The position numbers and the translations under genes were made by a program. A stretch of DNA of 64,000 nucleotides from the NCBI GenBank assembly GCA_963754285.1, contig CAVWFN010000014.1:51379-115378 (forward strand), given 5' to 3'. Positions within the stretch are counted from its first letter, which is position 1. Each line of letters begins with the position of its first letter. Source of the stretch: RYN-133 sp963754285 (lineage in GTDB: Bacteria; Actinomycetota; Actinomycetes; Mycobacteriales; Jatrophihabitantaceae). The notes beneath the pieces are model-generated. The model saw nothing but the letters and a program-made list of their open reading frames with translations. It was not told where the DNA came from and did no database searches. Of the stretch, positions 24,105 through 34,419 are shown piece by piece.

Positions 24105-24969
24105 TTACTCATCGGTCTCGTCGGCGAACTTGCGCACGCCGTCGAGTTTGGTCTGCAGGTCTGCGTCGAAGCCCGCCCCGTAGAACAGCCACGGGACGAC
24201 GATGATGTCGGTGACGCCGGCGTCGAATTGTTCGCGATACCCGTCGACTCCGAACCGGTCGATGCACACCGCCTGGATCTCGAACGGTTCGTCCTCGCGG
24301 CCGGCCTCGCGCAGCAGCTCGTCCAGCCGCTTCTTCGTCGCGACCAGATCCTCGAACTTGATCATCGCGGACGTCCAGCCGTCCGCGACACGCACAGCAC
24401 GCTTGAGCGCGACCTCGGTGTGCCCGCCGACGTACCACGGCATCTTCGCCGACGGTGCCGGGCTCATCTGCAGTTTCTCGAAGTCGTAGAACTCGCCGTG
24501 GTGCTCGACCATGCCACCGTCGAGCACCAGCTTGATGACGTCGATCATCTCGTCGACCCGCTTGCCGCGTCGCTCGTACTGCTCGCCGCACCAGCGGAAC
24601 TCCTCGGGCGACCACCCGATCCCGACGCCGAACCCGAACCGGTTCTGCGTCAACGCAGCAACGGTGAGCAGTTGCCGCGACAGCAACAGCGGATTGCGAG
24701 AACCGAGCTTCAACACCTGCGTGTACGAGCGGATCGTCGTCGTCGCCGCACCGATCGCGCCGGCCGCGATCAGCGGATCGGGCCACGGGGTGTCCTGGTC
24801 CCACATCCGGCTGCCGTCCGGCGTGTACGGATAGTCGGCCGACACGTGCTCGGAGTAGAACAGCGAGTCGGGCAATGCAATCGAGGTGAACCCGCACTCT
24901 TCCGCGACCTGCGCGAGCGGGACGATGTGCTCGAGCGGGCTCATCGCCACGGCGAGCGAGAATTGCCTA

Positions 24970-24977
<8 letters not shown>
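24105..24977 (-). CDS. LLM-class F420-dependent oxidoreductase (Rv3520c-like)
   Basis: 290 residues, TTG start overlapping the ltp3 stop by 8 nt. Luciferase-like monooxygenase family: HIVPLAQVAEECGFTSIALPDSLFYSEH, TQVLKLGSRNPLLLSRQLLTVAALTQNRFGFGVGIGWSPEEF, MPWYVGGHTEVALKRAVRVADGW. Linkage to two Ltp thiolases and a DUF35 protein reproduces the Rv3520c-Rv3523 set of the KstR regulon. Probably uses F420 or flavin for an oxidation of a steroid CoA ester; step unproven. Confidence 0.85.
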
Positions 24978-26126
<1,149 letters not shown>

Positions 26127-26130
<4 letters not shown>

Positions 26131-27182
26131 GATTTGCCCTCCAGGACACACACCAGGTTGTGTTGCAGGGCCGGGCCGCTGGTCGCGTGGGCCAGCACCC
26201 GTCCGGCGTCACCGGACATCACGTGCCGCGCGGCTTCACCGATGCGGACGAGGCCGCCGGCGAACATCGGGTTGCCCGCGAGCGCACCGCCGGAGGGGGT
26301 GATGCGCACGTCGTCACCGAGTCCGAGCTCGCTGCGGAGCAAGAGCTCCTGGTGCGTGAACGGGGTGTAGAGCTCGGCGACCTCGACACCGTCGATGCCC
26401 GCGGCGTGCGCCGCCGCCACGGTGGACGGCGAGGTGACCAAGTCGCGGCCGCCGATGCTCGCGGAGTCGACGCGGTGCGCGATTCCGCTGATCCATGCCG
26501 GGCGCTCGACCAGCTCCCGCGCGCGGTCGTCGGCGGCGAGCACGATCACCGAGGCGCCGTCGGTGATGGGCGCGCAGTCGTGTCGACGCAGCGGATCGGC
26601 GAGGTAGGGCTCGGCGAGCAGTTCGTCGACGTCCTTCGAGCCGGTCAGTTGCGCGGCGCCGTTCGTCTCGGCGTCGCGCCGCGATCGCACCGCGACCTCG
26701 GCCATGGCCCGCTCGCTCCACGCGCCCGACTCGATGCCGAGCCGTGCTTGCAGCCCGGCGATGCCGATCGAGTCGGGCCACAGCGGCGAGAGCACGTACG
26801 GGTCGAGCTGCAGAGCGAGCGTGCGGCGCAGATTGCCGGCCGACGACTTGCCGAAGCCGTAGACGAGTGCGGTGTCGACCTCGCCGGTCTGGATCTTGAT
26901 CCAGGCCTCGTACAGCGCCCATGCCGCGTCGGCCTCGACATGCGATTCGTTGATCGGCGGCACCGGCCCGATCGCATCGATCGCCGAGATGAACGAGAAC
27001 GCCCGTCCGGCCAGATAGTCGGACGATCCCGAGCACCAGAAGCCGATGTCGCCCTTGGTGAGGCCGAGCCCGCCGAGCACTTCGGCGAAGATCGGCACGA
27101 GCATCTCGACGCCGTTGGTCGTTGCTTCCGAGTGCCGCACCTGTGGCGACTGTGCAAAGCCGACTACTGCTACATCTCGCAT
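26127..27182 (-). CDS. ltp4: Ltp4-like thiolase/lipid-transfer protein (Rv3522-like)
   Basis: 351 residues: MRDVAVVGFAQSPQVRH, then GDIGFWCSGSSDYLAGRAFSF and VEADAAWALYEAWIKIQTGEVDTALVYGFGKSS, and C-terminal TPSGGALAGNPMFAGGLVRIGEAARH with ATSGPALQHNLVCVL. It belongs to the SCP2/thiolase-like group lacking the canonical thiolase Cys. Gene order (DUF35, ltp4, ltp3, F420 oxidoreductase) and overlaps on both sides (TGATG, ATGA) indicate a complex. Probable role in steroid side-chain or ring-derived CoA cleavage. Confidence 0.8.
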
Positions 27183-28138
27183 CAGAGATGCTCCTTGAAC
27201 GTGTCGTACTCGGCGTCCGGTTCGCCGGTCGGACGGAAGTGGTCGATGTTCTGCAGCGTCGGTCCCCACTCGTCGCGGGGCTTCCAGACCGCTTCGACCT
27301 TCATGCCCATCCGCACGTCCGACGCTTCGGTGTCGAGGATCAGGTGCAGGAACGGGATGTCGGCACCGTCGAGCAGCACGTAGGCGCACACGTACGGCGG
27401 CTTGATCTTCTGTCCGTAGAACGGGACGTTCACGATGCAGAACGTGGTGACGATGCCGCGGTCGGGCAGTTCGACCTCTTCGTGGGTGGGCACGCCGTCA
27501 ACCGGGCACGCTCCGCGCGGCGGGATGTAGACCTTGCCGCACTTCGGGCACCGCTGAGCGAGCAGCTTGCCCTGCTCGAGGCCGAGCAAGTAGTTCGTCT
27601 CTTGCAACGACGCGGTGTGCTCCACGCTCATCTCGATCGGCGTCGTCGTGATCGTCACCGGCGCCACGTCACCGCGCGTCACCTCCCGCGCGTCACCGGT
27701 GGCGGGTTCGAAGCACACGATGTCGGTGACTGCCCCGGCGCGCTCGTCGGCCCAGCGGGCGCGCACCCGCATGCCGGTCGAGACGTCGTCCGCGGACTCG
27801 ACGTCGAGGGCATGCAGCATGGCCGTGTCAGCACCGTCCAGCTTCACGAGCACCCAGGCGAACGGGTGATCGAGCGGTTGGCCGGGGAGCGGGTCGGCGG
27901 CCCACGACCAGGTCTGCACCACGCCCTCGTCGGCGACGTCGACGAAATCGGTCAGCGCCTCGTGCGTGATCGGGTCGAACTCGACCGGCGGGACGTGCAC
28001 GGTGCCGTCGGAGCCGCGCGCGCCGACGATGCGGGCGCCGGCGAGGCCGGTCATGAAGGCGCCGAGCGTCGGGCCGAGCGAGCGGGTGTAGGCGAAGCTG
28101 AGTTCGATGGGGGCAGACAGTGGTGCCGCGACACTCAT
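27182..28138 (-). CDS. DUF35 OB-fold protein with zinc ribbon (Rv3521-like)
   Basis: 318 residues from MSVAAPLSAPIELSFAYTRS. Two DUF35-like halves: residues ~45-160 (VEFDPITHEALTDFVDVADEGVVQTWSW, HPFAWVLVKLDGADTAMLH) and ~195-310, where the rubredoxin-like zinc ribbon is seen (CPKCGKVYIPPRGACPVDG) followed by the OB fold (GIVTTFCIVNVPF, PYVCAYVLLDGADIPFLHLI). DUF35 proteins bind acyl-CoA and partner Ltp-type aldolases and thiolases. First gene of the operon; a KstR-type site lies 9 nt upstream. Confidence 0.85.
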   Translation of the reverse strand: MSVAAPLSAPIELSFAYTRSLGPTLGAFMTGLAGARIVGARGSDGTVHVPPVEFDPITHEALTDFVDVADEGVVQTWSWAADPLPGQPLDHPFAWVLVKLDGADTAMLHALDVESADDVSTGMRVRARWADERAGAVTDIVCFEPATGDAREVTRGDVAPVTITTTPIEMSVEHTASLQETNYLLGLEQGKLLAQRCPKCGKVYIPPRGACPVDGVPTHEEVELPDRGIVTTFCIVNVPFYGQKIKPPYVCAYVLLDGADIPFLHLILDTEASDVRMGMKVEAVWKPRDEWGPTLQNIDHFRPTGEPDAEYDTFKEHL

Positions 28139-28147
28139 GCTTCGCAG

Positions 28148-28161
28148 TGAAACACGTTCTC
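28148..28161. promoter_or_regulatory. KstR-type operator upstream of the DUF35-ltp4-ltp3 operon
   Basis: TGAAACACGTTCTC matches 7 of 8 fixed bases of TnnAACnnGTTnnA (final A is C). It is 9 nt upstream of the DUF35 gene ATG. Confidence 0.7.
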
Positions 28162-28214
28162 GTTCTTGGGACAAGATGAGCTTCTCGGGCAGCAACGCCC
28201 GGCTTGTTCAGAAC

Positions 28215-28228
28215 TGGTACACGTTCTA
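28215..28228. promoter_or_regulatory. KstR-type operator upstream of the acyl-CoA ligase
   Basis: TGGTACACGTTCTA matches 7 of 8 fixed bases (AAC is TAC), 10 nt upstream of the ligase GTG, in the same 100-nt divergent region as the site at 28148. Confidence 0.7.
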
Positions 28229-28238
28229 GATTGGTCGC

Positions 28239-29777
28239 GTGGCTGACACCGGACTCTGGAACATCGCGCGCGAACAACCCGACCTGACCGCAGTCGTCGA
28301 TCCGAGCGGTCGAGAGATCACCTACGCGGGTCTCGCCGCCGACGTCGACCGCTACGGTCTGGGTCTGCAGGCCCTCGGTCTCGGCCACGGCGACGTCGTG
28401 GTCGCGATGCTGCCGAACAGCATCGAACTCGTCGCCCTGTACTTCGCGGCCCTCGAGTGCGGGCTCTACATCGTCCCGATCAACTGGCACCTCACCGGGC
28501 CGGAAGTCGCCTACATCGTCGAGGACAGCGAGGCGAAGGCGTTCATCGGGCACGAGCGCTTCGCCGACGCGGCCACGATCGCCGCAGCGGCGCTGCCCGC
28601 CGACGCACGCTTTGCGGTCGGTGAGATCGCCGGCTTCCGGCCGCTGTCCGAGCTCGAGGGCGGGGACGGGCGTCCCGACAACCGCACGCTCGGCGCGCCG
28701 ATGGTCTACACGAGCGGCACGACCGGCAAGCCCAAGGGCGTGAAGCGACCGCTGACCGGGCAGAGCCCTGATGACGTGCCGGTCGCCTCGTCCGCGTTCT
28801 TCTCGATCTTCGGCCTCGCTCCGTTCGACGACCACGTGCACATCTGCGGATCGCCGCTCTACCACACGGCAGTGCTCAATTTCGTCGGCATTTCGATCCA
28901 GTTGGGCCACACGGCGGTGCTGATGGAGCGCTTCGACGCGGAAGAGATGCTGCGCCTGATCGAACGCCACCGCGTCACGCACAGCCACATGGTGCCGACC
29001 CAGTTCACGCGCCTGCTGGCCCTGCCCGAGGACGTCCGGGCGAAGTACGACGTGACCTCGTTGCGCGCGATGATCCACGGTGCGGCGCCGTGCCCGGACG
29101 AGGTGAAGCGGGCGATGCTCGACTGGTGGGGACCGGTCGTCATCGAGTACTACGCAGCGACCGAGGGCGGGGGAGCCTCGATCTCGGCGACCGAGTGGCT
29201 GTCGAAGCCGGGGTCGGTCGGCAAGGCGTGGCCGTACTCGGTGATCAAGATCCTGGACGACAACGGCGAAGAGGTTGCGACCGGCGAGACCGGCTTGGTC
29301 TACATGCGGATGGGCCAGTCGAGCTTCGACTATCACAAGAGCGAGCAGAAGACGCGCGAGTCGCGCGTCGGCGACCTGTTCACCGTCGGCGACATCGGTT
29401 ACCTCGACGAGGACGGTTACCTGTTCTTGTGCGACCGCAAGAGCGACATGATCATCTCCGGCGGGGTGAACATCTACCCGGCCGAGATCGAGGGCGAGCT
29501 GGTCATGCACCCGGCCATCGCCGACGTCGCGGTGTTCGGTGTACCCGACGACCAGTGGGGCGAGGCCATCAAGGCCGTGATCCAGCCGGCCGACGGGGTC
29601 GAACCGACCGAGCAACTCACCGCCGACATCAACACGTTCGCTGCGGCACGGTTGGCCAAGTACAAGCTGCCGAAGATCGTCGAGTACATCGACGAGCTGC
29701 CGCGCGACGACAACGGCAAGCTCTACAAGCGCAAGCTGCGCGACCCCAGCTGGGCCGGTCGCGCGAAGGCGATCTAA
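28239..29777 (+). CDS. Acyl-CoA synthetase (FadD family)
   Basis: 512 residues from a GTG. ANL-superfamily motifs: YTSGTTGKPKGVKR (P-loop-like, around residue 155), EYYAATEGG, LFTVGDIGYLDEDGYLFLCDRKSDMIISGGVNIYP (hinge and A8 core) and C-terminal LPRDDNGKLYKRKLR with the catalytic Lys. It activates a carboxylic acid to its CoA ester with ATP. Promoter context (KstR-type site, divergent from the DUF35-ltp genes) suggests a steroid side-chain or sterol-derived acid as substrate. It resembles mycobacterial FadD4/FadD17-type proteins by recall, so no symbol is assigned. Its TAA overlaps the convergent gene's stop. Confidence 0.85.
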   Translation: MADTGLWNIAREQPDLTAVVDPSGREITYAGLAADVDRYGLGLQALGLGHGDVVVAMLPNSIELVALYFAALECGLYIVPINWHLTGPEVAYIVEDSEAKAFIGHERFADAATIAAAALPADARFAVGEIAGFRPLSELEGGDGRPDNRTLGAPMVYTSGTTGKPKGVKRPLTGQSPDDVPVASSAFFSIFGLAPFDDHVHICGSPLYHTAVLNFVGISIQLGHTAVLMERFDAEEMLRLIERHRVTHSHMVPTQFTRLLALPEDVRAKYDVTSLRAMIHGAAPCPDEVKRAMLDWWGPVVIEYYAATEGGGASISATEWLSKPGSVGKAWPYSVIKILDDNGEEVATGETGLVYMRMGQSSFDYHKSEQKTRESRVGDLFTVGDIGYLDEDGYLFLCDRKSDMIISGGVNIYPAEIEGELVMHPAIADVAVFGVPDDQWGEAIKAVIQPADGVEPTEQLTADINTFAAARLAKYKLPKIVEYIDELPRDDNGKLYKRKLRDPSWAGRAKAI

Positions 29778-30706
29778 ACCGTAAGGATGAGCTTGCCGGT
29801 CACGTGACCGGCCATGAGTTCGCGGTGCGCGTCGGCGGCCTCGCGCAGCGGGTAGGTGCGGTCAATGATCACGCGGAGGGCCTGTTCGGCGACCGCCTCG
29901 ACGAGCATGCCGCGCGCGGCACGACGGATATCGTCGCCGGGGTCGGCACCGGGTCCGCCGCCGATGAGGTGGATGCCGTCGTCACCGCGTCCGAAGGCGG
30001 CGATCGAGACGATGCGGCTGTGCAGCGGGACGAGCTCGAGCGAGGTGTCGATCGCCTCGTCGGTGCCGATCAGGTCGGTGGCGGCATCGACGCCCTCGGG
30101 CGCGAGCGCACGCACCCGATCGGCCAGCCCGGGTCCGTAAGTGACAGGAATGGCGCCGAGGTCACGCAGCAGGTCGTGCTTGGACGCGCTCGCGGTGGCG
30201 ATGACATGTGCCTTCCGGGCGACGGCGAGCTGCACGAGCATCAGCCCGACGCCGCCGGCGGCGCCGTGCACGAGCACTGTCTCGCCGGGACCGACGTCGG
30301 CCGCGCTCAGCGCGTGCACCGCGGTGGTGCCGGTCAGCATCAGCCCGGCCGCATCCGTCCACGCGACCTCGGCCGGCTTCGGCGTGATCTCGGCAGCGTC
30401 GACGACCAGGTTCTCGGCATACGCGCCCGGTGCACGGAACGCGATGACCTCGTCACCCACGGCGATGCCCGTGACGTCGGCGCCGACGGCGGTGACGACC
30501 CCGGACGCCTCCGATCCGACGGGGCGGGGGAGCTGCGAGCGGTCCGCGCCGAACGCGCCGCTGTAGCTCTTGTAGTCGATCGGGTTCACCCCGACCGCAT
30601 GGACGGCGACCCCCACCTGCCCCGGACCGGGCTCCGGGACGGCGACATCGATGACGGACAGGACCTCAGGACCACCGAAATCGGTGGCGACGACGGCTGC
30701 GCTCAC
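29774..30706 (-). CDS. NADP-dependent quinone oxidoreductase-like protein (zinc-free MDR)
   Basis: 310 residues from a GTG. MDR of the quinone oxidoreductase type: VAVPEPGPGQVGVAVHAVGVNPIDYKSYSG, RPVGSEASGVVTAVG, VLVHGAAGGVGLMLVQLA (AAxxGVG coenzyme motif around residue 145) and the C-terminal YPLREAADAHRELMAGHVTGKLIL. The catalytic zinc cysteines are absent, as in the QOR group. It reduces quinones or enones with NADPH. Stop codons of this gene and the convergent ligase overlap. Confidence 0.8.
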   Translation of the reverse strand: MSAAVVATDFGGPEVLSVIDVAVPEPGPGQVGVAVHAVGVNPIDYKSYSGAFGADRSQLPRPVGSEASGVVTAVGADVTGIAVGDEVIAFRAPGAYAENLVVDAAEITPKPAEVAWTDAAGLMLTGTTAVHALSAADVGPGETVLVHGAAGGVGLMLVQLAVARKAHVIATASASKHDLLRDLGAIPVTYGPGLADRVRALAPEGVDAATDLIGTDEAIDTSLELVPLHSRIVSIAAFGRGDDGIHLIGGGPGADPGDDIRRAARGMLVEAVAEQALRVIIDRTYPLREAADAHRELMAGHVTGKLILTV

Positions 30707-30743
30707 ATCGCCGCCAACGCGCGAGGGCGCCCCTAGATTCCGC

Positions 30744-30861
30744 GTTTCCCCGCTGGTGCTCGGTTGGGACGCGCGAAAGCGAGCGTCAGCGGGGAAAGCC
30801 CGCGCGGTTTCCCCGCTGGTGCTCGGTTGGGACGCGCGAAAGCGAGCGTCAGCGGGGAAAG
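30744..30861. repeat. Two identical 55-bp hairpin repeats in tandem
   Basis: Copies at 30744-30798 and 30807-30861 are identical and separated by 8 nt. Each begins GTTTCCCCGCTG and ends CAGCGGGGAAAG, giving 11-bp terminal inverted repeats, with CTCGGTTGGGACGCGCGAAA inside. Copy 2 ends 2 nt from the echA19 stop. Probable double terminator, or a REP/MITE-like unit duplicated in place. Confidence 0.8.
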
Positions 30862-30863
30862 GG

Positions 30864-31655
30864 TCAGACGCCGCGGAAGTTCGGGGTGCGCTTCTCGGCG
30901 AACGCGCGCGGGCCTTCCTTGGCGTCCTCGCTCTGGAACACGGCCATGCCGAGCTTCGCGTCGAGACGGAACGCCTCGTTCTCGTGCAGCCCCTCGCTCT
31001 CGCGGATCGTGCGCAGGATCGCCTGCACGGCCAGCGGCCCGTTGGCGGCGATCAGAGCGGCGAGCTCGAGCGCTTTGTCCAGGGCCTGGCCGTCCGGGAC
31101 GACGTGCCCGATCAGGCCGAGTTCCTTGGCCTCGGGCGCTTTGATGTGCCGTCCGGTGAGCAGCAGATCGGCAGCGACCGTGTACGGGATCTGGCGCACC
31201 AGGCGCACTGCCGACCCGCCGAGAGGGAACAGTCCCCAGCGCGGCTCGCTCACGCCGAACCGGGCGCTCTCACCGGCGACGCGGATGTCGGTGGCCTGCA
31301 GGATCTCCGTCCCGCCGGCGATCGCCGGGCCCTCGACGGCGGCGATCAGCGGCTTGGACAAGCGGCGTCCCTTGAGCAGCGACTCGATCACCGACAGGTC
31401 CATCGATCGCGCCGAGTCGCCCGGGTGCGACGACGTCATCGCCTTCAGATCTGCTCCGGCGCAGAACGCCCCGCCCGCCCCGGTGAGGATGCAGACCCGG
31501 ATGTCGGGATCGGCGTCGACCCGGTTCCACGCCTCGGTCATCCCGGCCAGCATCGGCCCCGACAGCGCGTTGCGGGCCTCGGGCCGGTTCATGGTCACGA
31601 TCAGCACGTGGTCGCGCTGCTCGACGAGGCAGTGCTGGTCGTCGGGTGTGGTCAT
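30864..31655 (-). CDS. echA19: EchA19-like enoyl-CoA hydratase, steroid side chain
   Basis: 263 residues from MTTPDDQHCLVEQRDHVLIVTMNRPEARNAL. Crotonase blocks: GAFCAGADLKAM (around residue 67), AAVEGPAIAGGTEILQATDIRVA (oxyanion hole) and FGVSEPRWGLFPLGGSAVRL with the catalytic Glu region. Length and position next to a fadD19-like gene match EchA19 (Rv3516), which hydrates the enoyl-CoA of the cholesterol side chain. It is divergent from fadD19, with a KstR-type site between them. Confidence 0.85.
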   Translation of the reverse strand: MTTPDDQHCLVEQRDHVLIVTMNRPEARNALSGPMLAGMTEAWNRVDADPDIRVCILTGAGGAFCAGADLKAMTSSHPGDSARSMDLSVIESLLKGRRLSKPLIAAVEGPAIAGGTEILQATDIRVAGESARFGVSEPRWGLFPLGGSAVRLVRQIPYTVAADLLLTGRHIKAPEAKELGLIGHVVPDGQALDKALELAALIAANGPLAVQAILRTIRESEGLHENEAFRLDAKLGMAVFQSEDAKEGPRAFAEKRTPNFRGV

Positions 31656-31686
31656 CGATTCCTCACATCGCCGGGTTGCGCAAAAC

Positions 31687-31700
31687 GATAACACGTTCTA
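31687..31700. promoter_or_regulatory. KstR-type operator between echA19 and fadD19
   Basis: GATAACACGTTCTA matches 7 of 8 fixed bases of TnnAACnnGTTnnA (first T is G), in the 55-nt divergent gap, 10 nt from the ligase ATG. It probably serves both genes. Confidence 0.7.
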
Positions 31701-31710
31701 GTTTTTGCGC

Positions 31711-33349
31711 ATGGCCTACAACATCGCCGATCTGTTCGAACACGCGGTGGACTACTTCCCGGACCGGCTGGCCATCGCCTGCGGTGACGACGAACGGACC
31801 TATACCCAGCTCGAGGAGCGCGCGAACCGGCTTGCGCACCACCTCGCCGCTCATGGCGTCAGTGCCGGCTCGCACGTCGGGCTGTGCATGCGCAACGGCA
31901 TCGAAGCGATCGAAACGATGCTCGCGGTCTACAAGTTGCGAGCCTCGCTGGTGAACGTCAACTACCGCTACACCGCGTCCGAGATGCGCTACGTGCTCGA
32001 CAACGGCGACGCGGTTGCGCTTGTGCACGACCGTCGCTACGCGCCGCAGGTGGCCGACGCGCTGCCCGGCGCGCCGCAGCTCAAACACGTCGTCGTGCTC
32101 GACGACGGGTCGGACGAGCAGTTCACCGGAATCGACTACGAGACCGCGCTCGCCGAGGGCGGTCCGGAGCGCGACTTCGAGGAACGGAGCAACGACGACG
32201 TCTACATCCTCTACACCGGCGGCACGACCGGCATGCCCAAGGGCGTGATGTGGCGCCATGAGGACGTCTGGCGCACGCTCGGCGGCGGCGTCAACTTCGT
32301 CACCGGCGAGCCGCTCGAGAACGAGTTCGCCCAGGCAGAGATGGGCAACATCACCGGCGGCATGGTGCGGCTGTGTCTCGCTCCGCTCATCCACGGCAAC
32401 GCGCAGTGGGCTGCGCTGATGGCGCTCTACGGCGGCGACACCGTCGTGCTGCTGCCGCAGTTCGATCCGGACGTGGTGTGGCAGACCGTCCAGCGCCGCA
32501 AGGTGAATGTCATCGTGCTGATCGGCGATGCGATGGCGCGGCCGATGATCGAAGCCTTCGTGCGCGGCGACTACGACGCGTCGAGCGTGTTCGCAGTGTC
32601 GAGCAGCGCCGCGTTGTTCTCGCAGACGGTCAAAGACCAGTACCTCGAGCAGTTGCCGAACAGCGTCGTCACCGATGCGGTCGGCTCGTCCGAGACCGGG
32701 TTCATGGGCATCGGCATGGTGACCAAGGACGGCGAGCAGGCCACGAGCGGCGGGCCGCGGGTCAAGCCGACCGAAGACTGCATCATCATCGACGAACTCG
32801 GCGCGCCGCTCGCGAAGGACAGCACCGACATCGGCCGGCTGGCGCGCGGCGGCTACGTCCCGCTCGGCTACTACAAGGACCCCGAGAAGACCGCCGCGCT
32901 GTTCGTCGAGATCGACGGCAAGCGCTACACGGTTCCCGGCGACTTCGCCCGCTACGAGGACGACGGCACGATCACGTTGCTCGGACGCGGAAACGCGTGC
33001 GTGAACACCGGCGGCGAGAAGGTGTTCCCCGAAGAGGTCGAGAGCGTGCTCATGGCGCATCCCGGATGTGTTCGACGTGCTCGTGATCGGTGTCCCCGAC
33101 GAGCGTCTCGGCCAGCAGGTCGCGGCCGTCGTGCAGCCGCGTGAGGGCACCGCGCCGGCCTACGACGATCTCGTCGAGCACGCCCGCAAGGACCTGGCCG
33201 GCTACAAGGTGCCGCGCCGCATCTGGCTCGTCGACGAGGTGCATCGACTCGCGACCGCGAAGGCCGACTACGGCTGGGCCCGTAAGTACGCGACCGACCA
33301 TCCGGAGGAAGCTCTGTGCGCACCCCGCTCTGCGACCAGTTCGGCATAA
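31711..33349 (+). pseudogene. fadD19: FadD19-like steroid-CoA ligase interrupted by a single-base frameshift
   Basis: The start MAYNIADLFEHAVDYFPDRL and the motifs YILYTGGTTGMPKGV (around residue 169), APLIHGNAQW, AVGSSETGFMG and GGEKVFPEEVESVLMAHP are those of FadD19 (Rv3515c), which activates C3-side-chain steroid acids. After HP the frame breaks. The natural continuation (DVFDVLVIGVPDERLGQQVAAVV, catalytic Lys in RLATAKADYGW, end at 33349) is in the +1 frame. One extra C in CCC at 33061-33063 explains this: CAT CCC GGA TGT should be CAT CCG GAT GTG. Either a recent mutation that removes the mobile C-terminal domain or a base-calling error in a C run. The original frame would run to 33144. 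The restored end overlaps the next gene by 34 nt. Confidence 0.85.
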
Positions 33350-34419
33350 CGCACCCGATCTTCGGGTTCACGCCGTCCGAGCACGTTGCCGCGGCGATCA
33401 GCCGGGCCGGCGGGCTCGGCGTGCTCGGCTGCGTGCGCTTCAACGACGCCGAGGAGCTCGACGCCGTCCTGAACTGGATGGACGAGAACACCGACGGCAA
33501 GCCGTACGGCGTCGACATCGTGATGCCGGCCAAGGTTCCGACCGAAGGCACGGCCACCGACCTGTCGAAATACATCCCCGACGCCCACAAGGACTTCGTC
33601 AAAGAGACGCTCCGCAAGCTGGGTGTGCCGCCGCTGCCCGACGACGACGCCCCTGGCGCAGCCGGCGTGCTCGGCTGGCTGCACTCGGTCGCGCGCAGTC
33701 ACGTAGACGTCGCCTTGAAACACCCGATCAAACTGATCGCGAATGCGCTCGGCTCACCGCCCAAGGACGTCATCGACGAGGCGCACGCCGCAGGTGTCCC
33801 GGTCGCCGCGTTGGCGGGCAAGGCGAAGCATGCGCGCGCCCACGTCGACAACGGCGTCGATCTCGTGATCGCGCAGGGCACCGAGGCCGGCGGACACACC
33901 GGCGAGATCGCAACCATGGTGCTCGTACCCGAGATCGTCGACGCAGTCGGCGACGACGCGCACGTGCTCGCCGCCGGCGGCATCGGCTCGGGACGGCAGA
34001 TCGCCGCAGCGCTGTCGCTCGGCGCTACCGGCGTGTGGATGGGCTCGTACTGGCTCACCACGTCCGAGTACACGCTCGGAGCAGGCGACACCATGAAGCA
34101 GGCACTCGTCTCGGCAGCGTCAGACGAAACCGTGCGCTCGCGCATCTACAGCGGCAAGCCGGCGCGGCTGCTCAAGTCGCGCTGGACCGACGCATGGGCC
34201 GAGGACGACGCGCCCGATCCGTTGCCGATGCCACTGCAGAACCTGCTCGTCGGCGAGGCGCACCAGCGGATCATGCAGGCCGGCGACCCGTCCGTGATCG
34301 CGATGCCGGTCGGTCAGATCGTCGGACGCATGAACGCGGTCCGTCCCGTCGCCGAGCTGATCGACGAGCTGGTGGCGGAGTTCGACGAGACCGTGGGACG
34401 CCTCGACAAGTACCGGTGA
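33316..34419 (+). CDS. Nitronate monooxygenase-like flavin enzyme
   Basis: 367 residues from a GTG (RTPLCDQFGITHPIFGFTPSEHVAAAISRAGGLG). FMN-binding TIM barrel: DLVIAQGTEAGGHTGEIATMVLVPEIVDAV and LAAGGIGSGRQIAAALSLGATGVWMGS. It differs from ipdC at 13.8 kb in having a long insert (residues ~70-125) and the MKQALVSAASDETVRSRIYSGKPARLL tail. Coupled downstream of the fadD19-like gene and upstream of an OYE-type enzyme (GTGA), so probably part of the same sterol-induced operon. Its substrate may be an enoyl-CoA or ketone intermediate. Confidence 0.8.
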   Translation: MRTPLCDQFGITHPIFGFTPSEHVAAAISRAGGLGVLGCVRFNDAEELDAVLNWMDENTDGKPYGVDIVMPAKVPTEGTATDLSKYIPDAHKDFVKETLRKLGVPPLPDDDAPGAAGVLGWLHSVARSHVDVALKHPIKLIANALGSPPKDVIDEAHAAGVPVAALAGKAKHARAHVDNGVDLVIAQGTEAGGHTGEIATMVLVPEIVDAVGDDAHVLAAGGIGSGRQIAAALSLGATGVWMGSYWLTTSEYTLGAGDTMKQALVSAASDETVRSRIYSGKPARLLKSRWTDAWAEDDAPDPLPMPLQNLLVGEAHQRIMQAGDPSVIAMPVGQIVGRMNAVRPVAELIDELVAEFDETVGRLDKYR

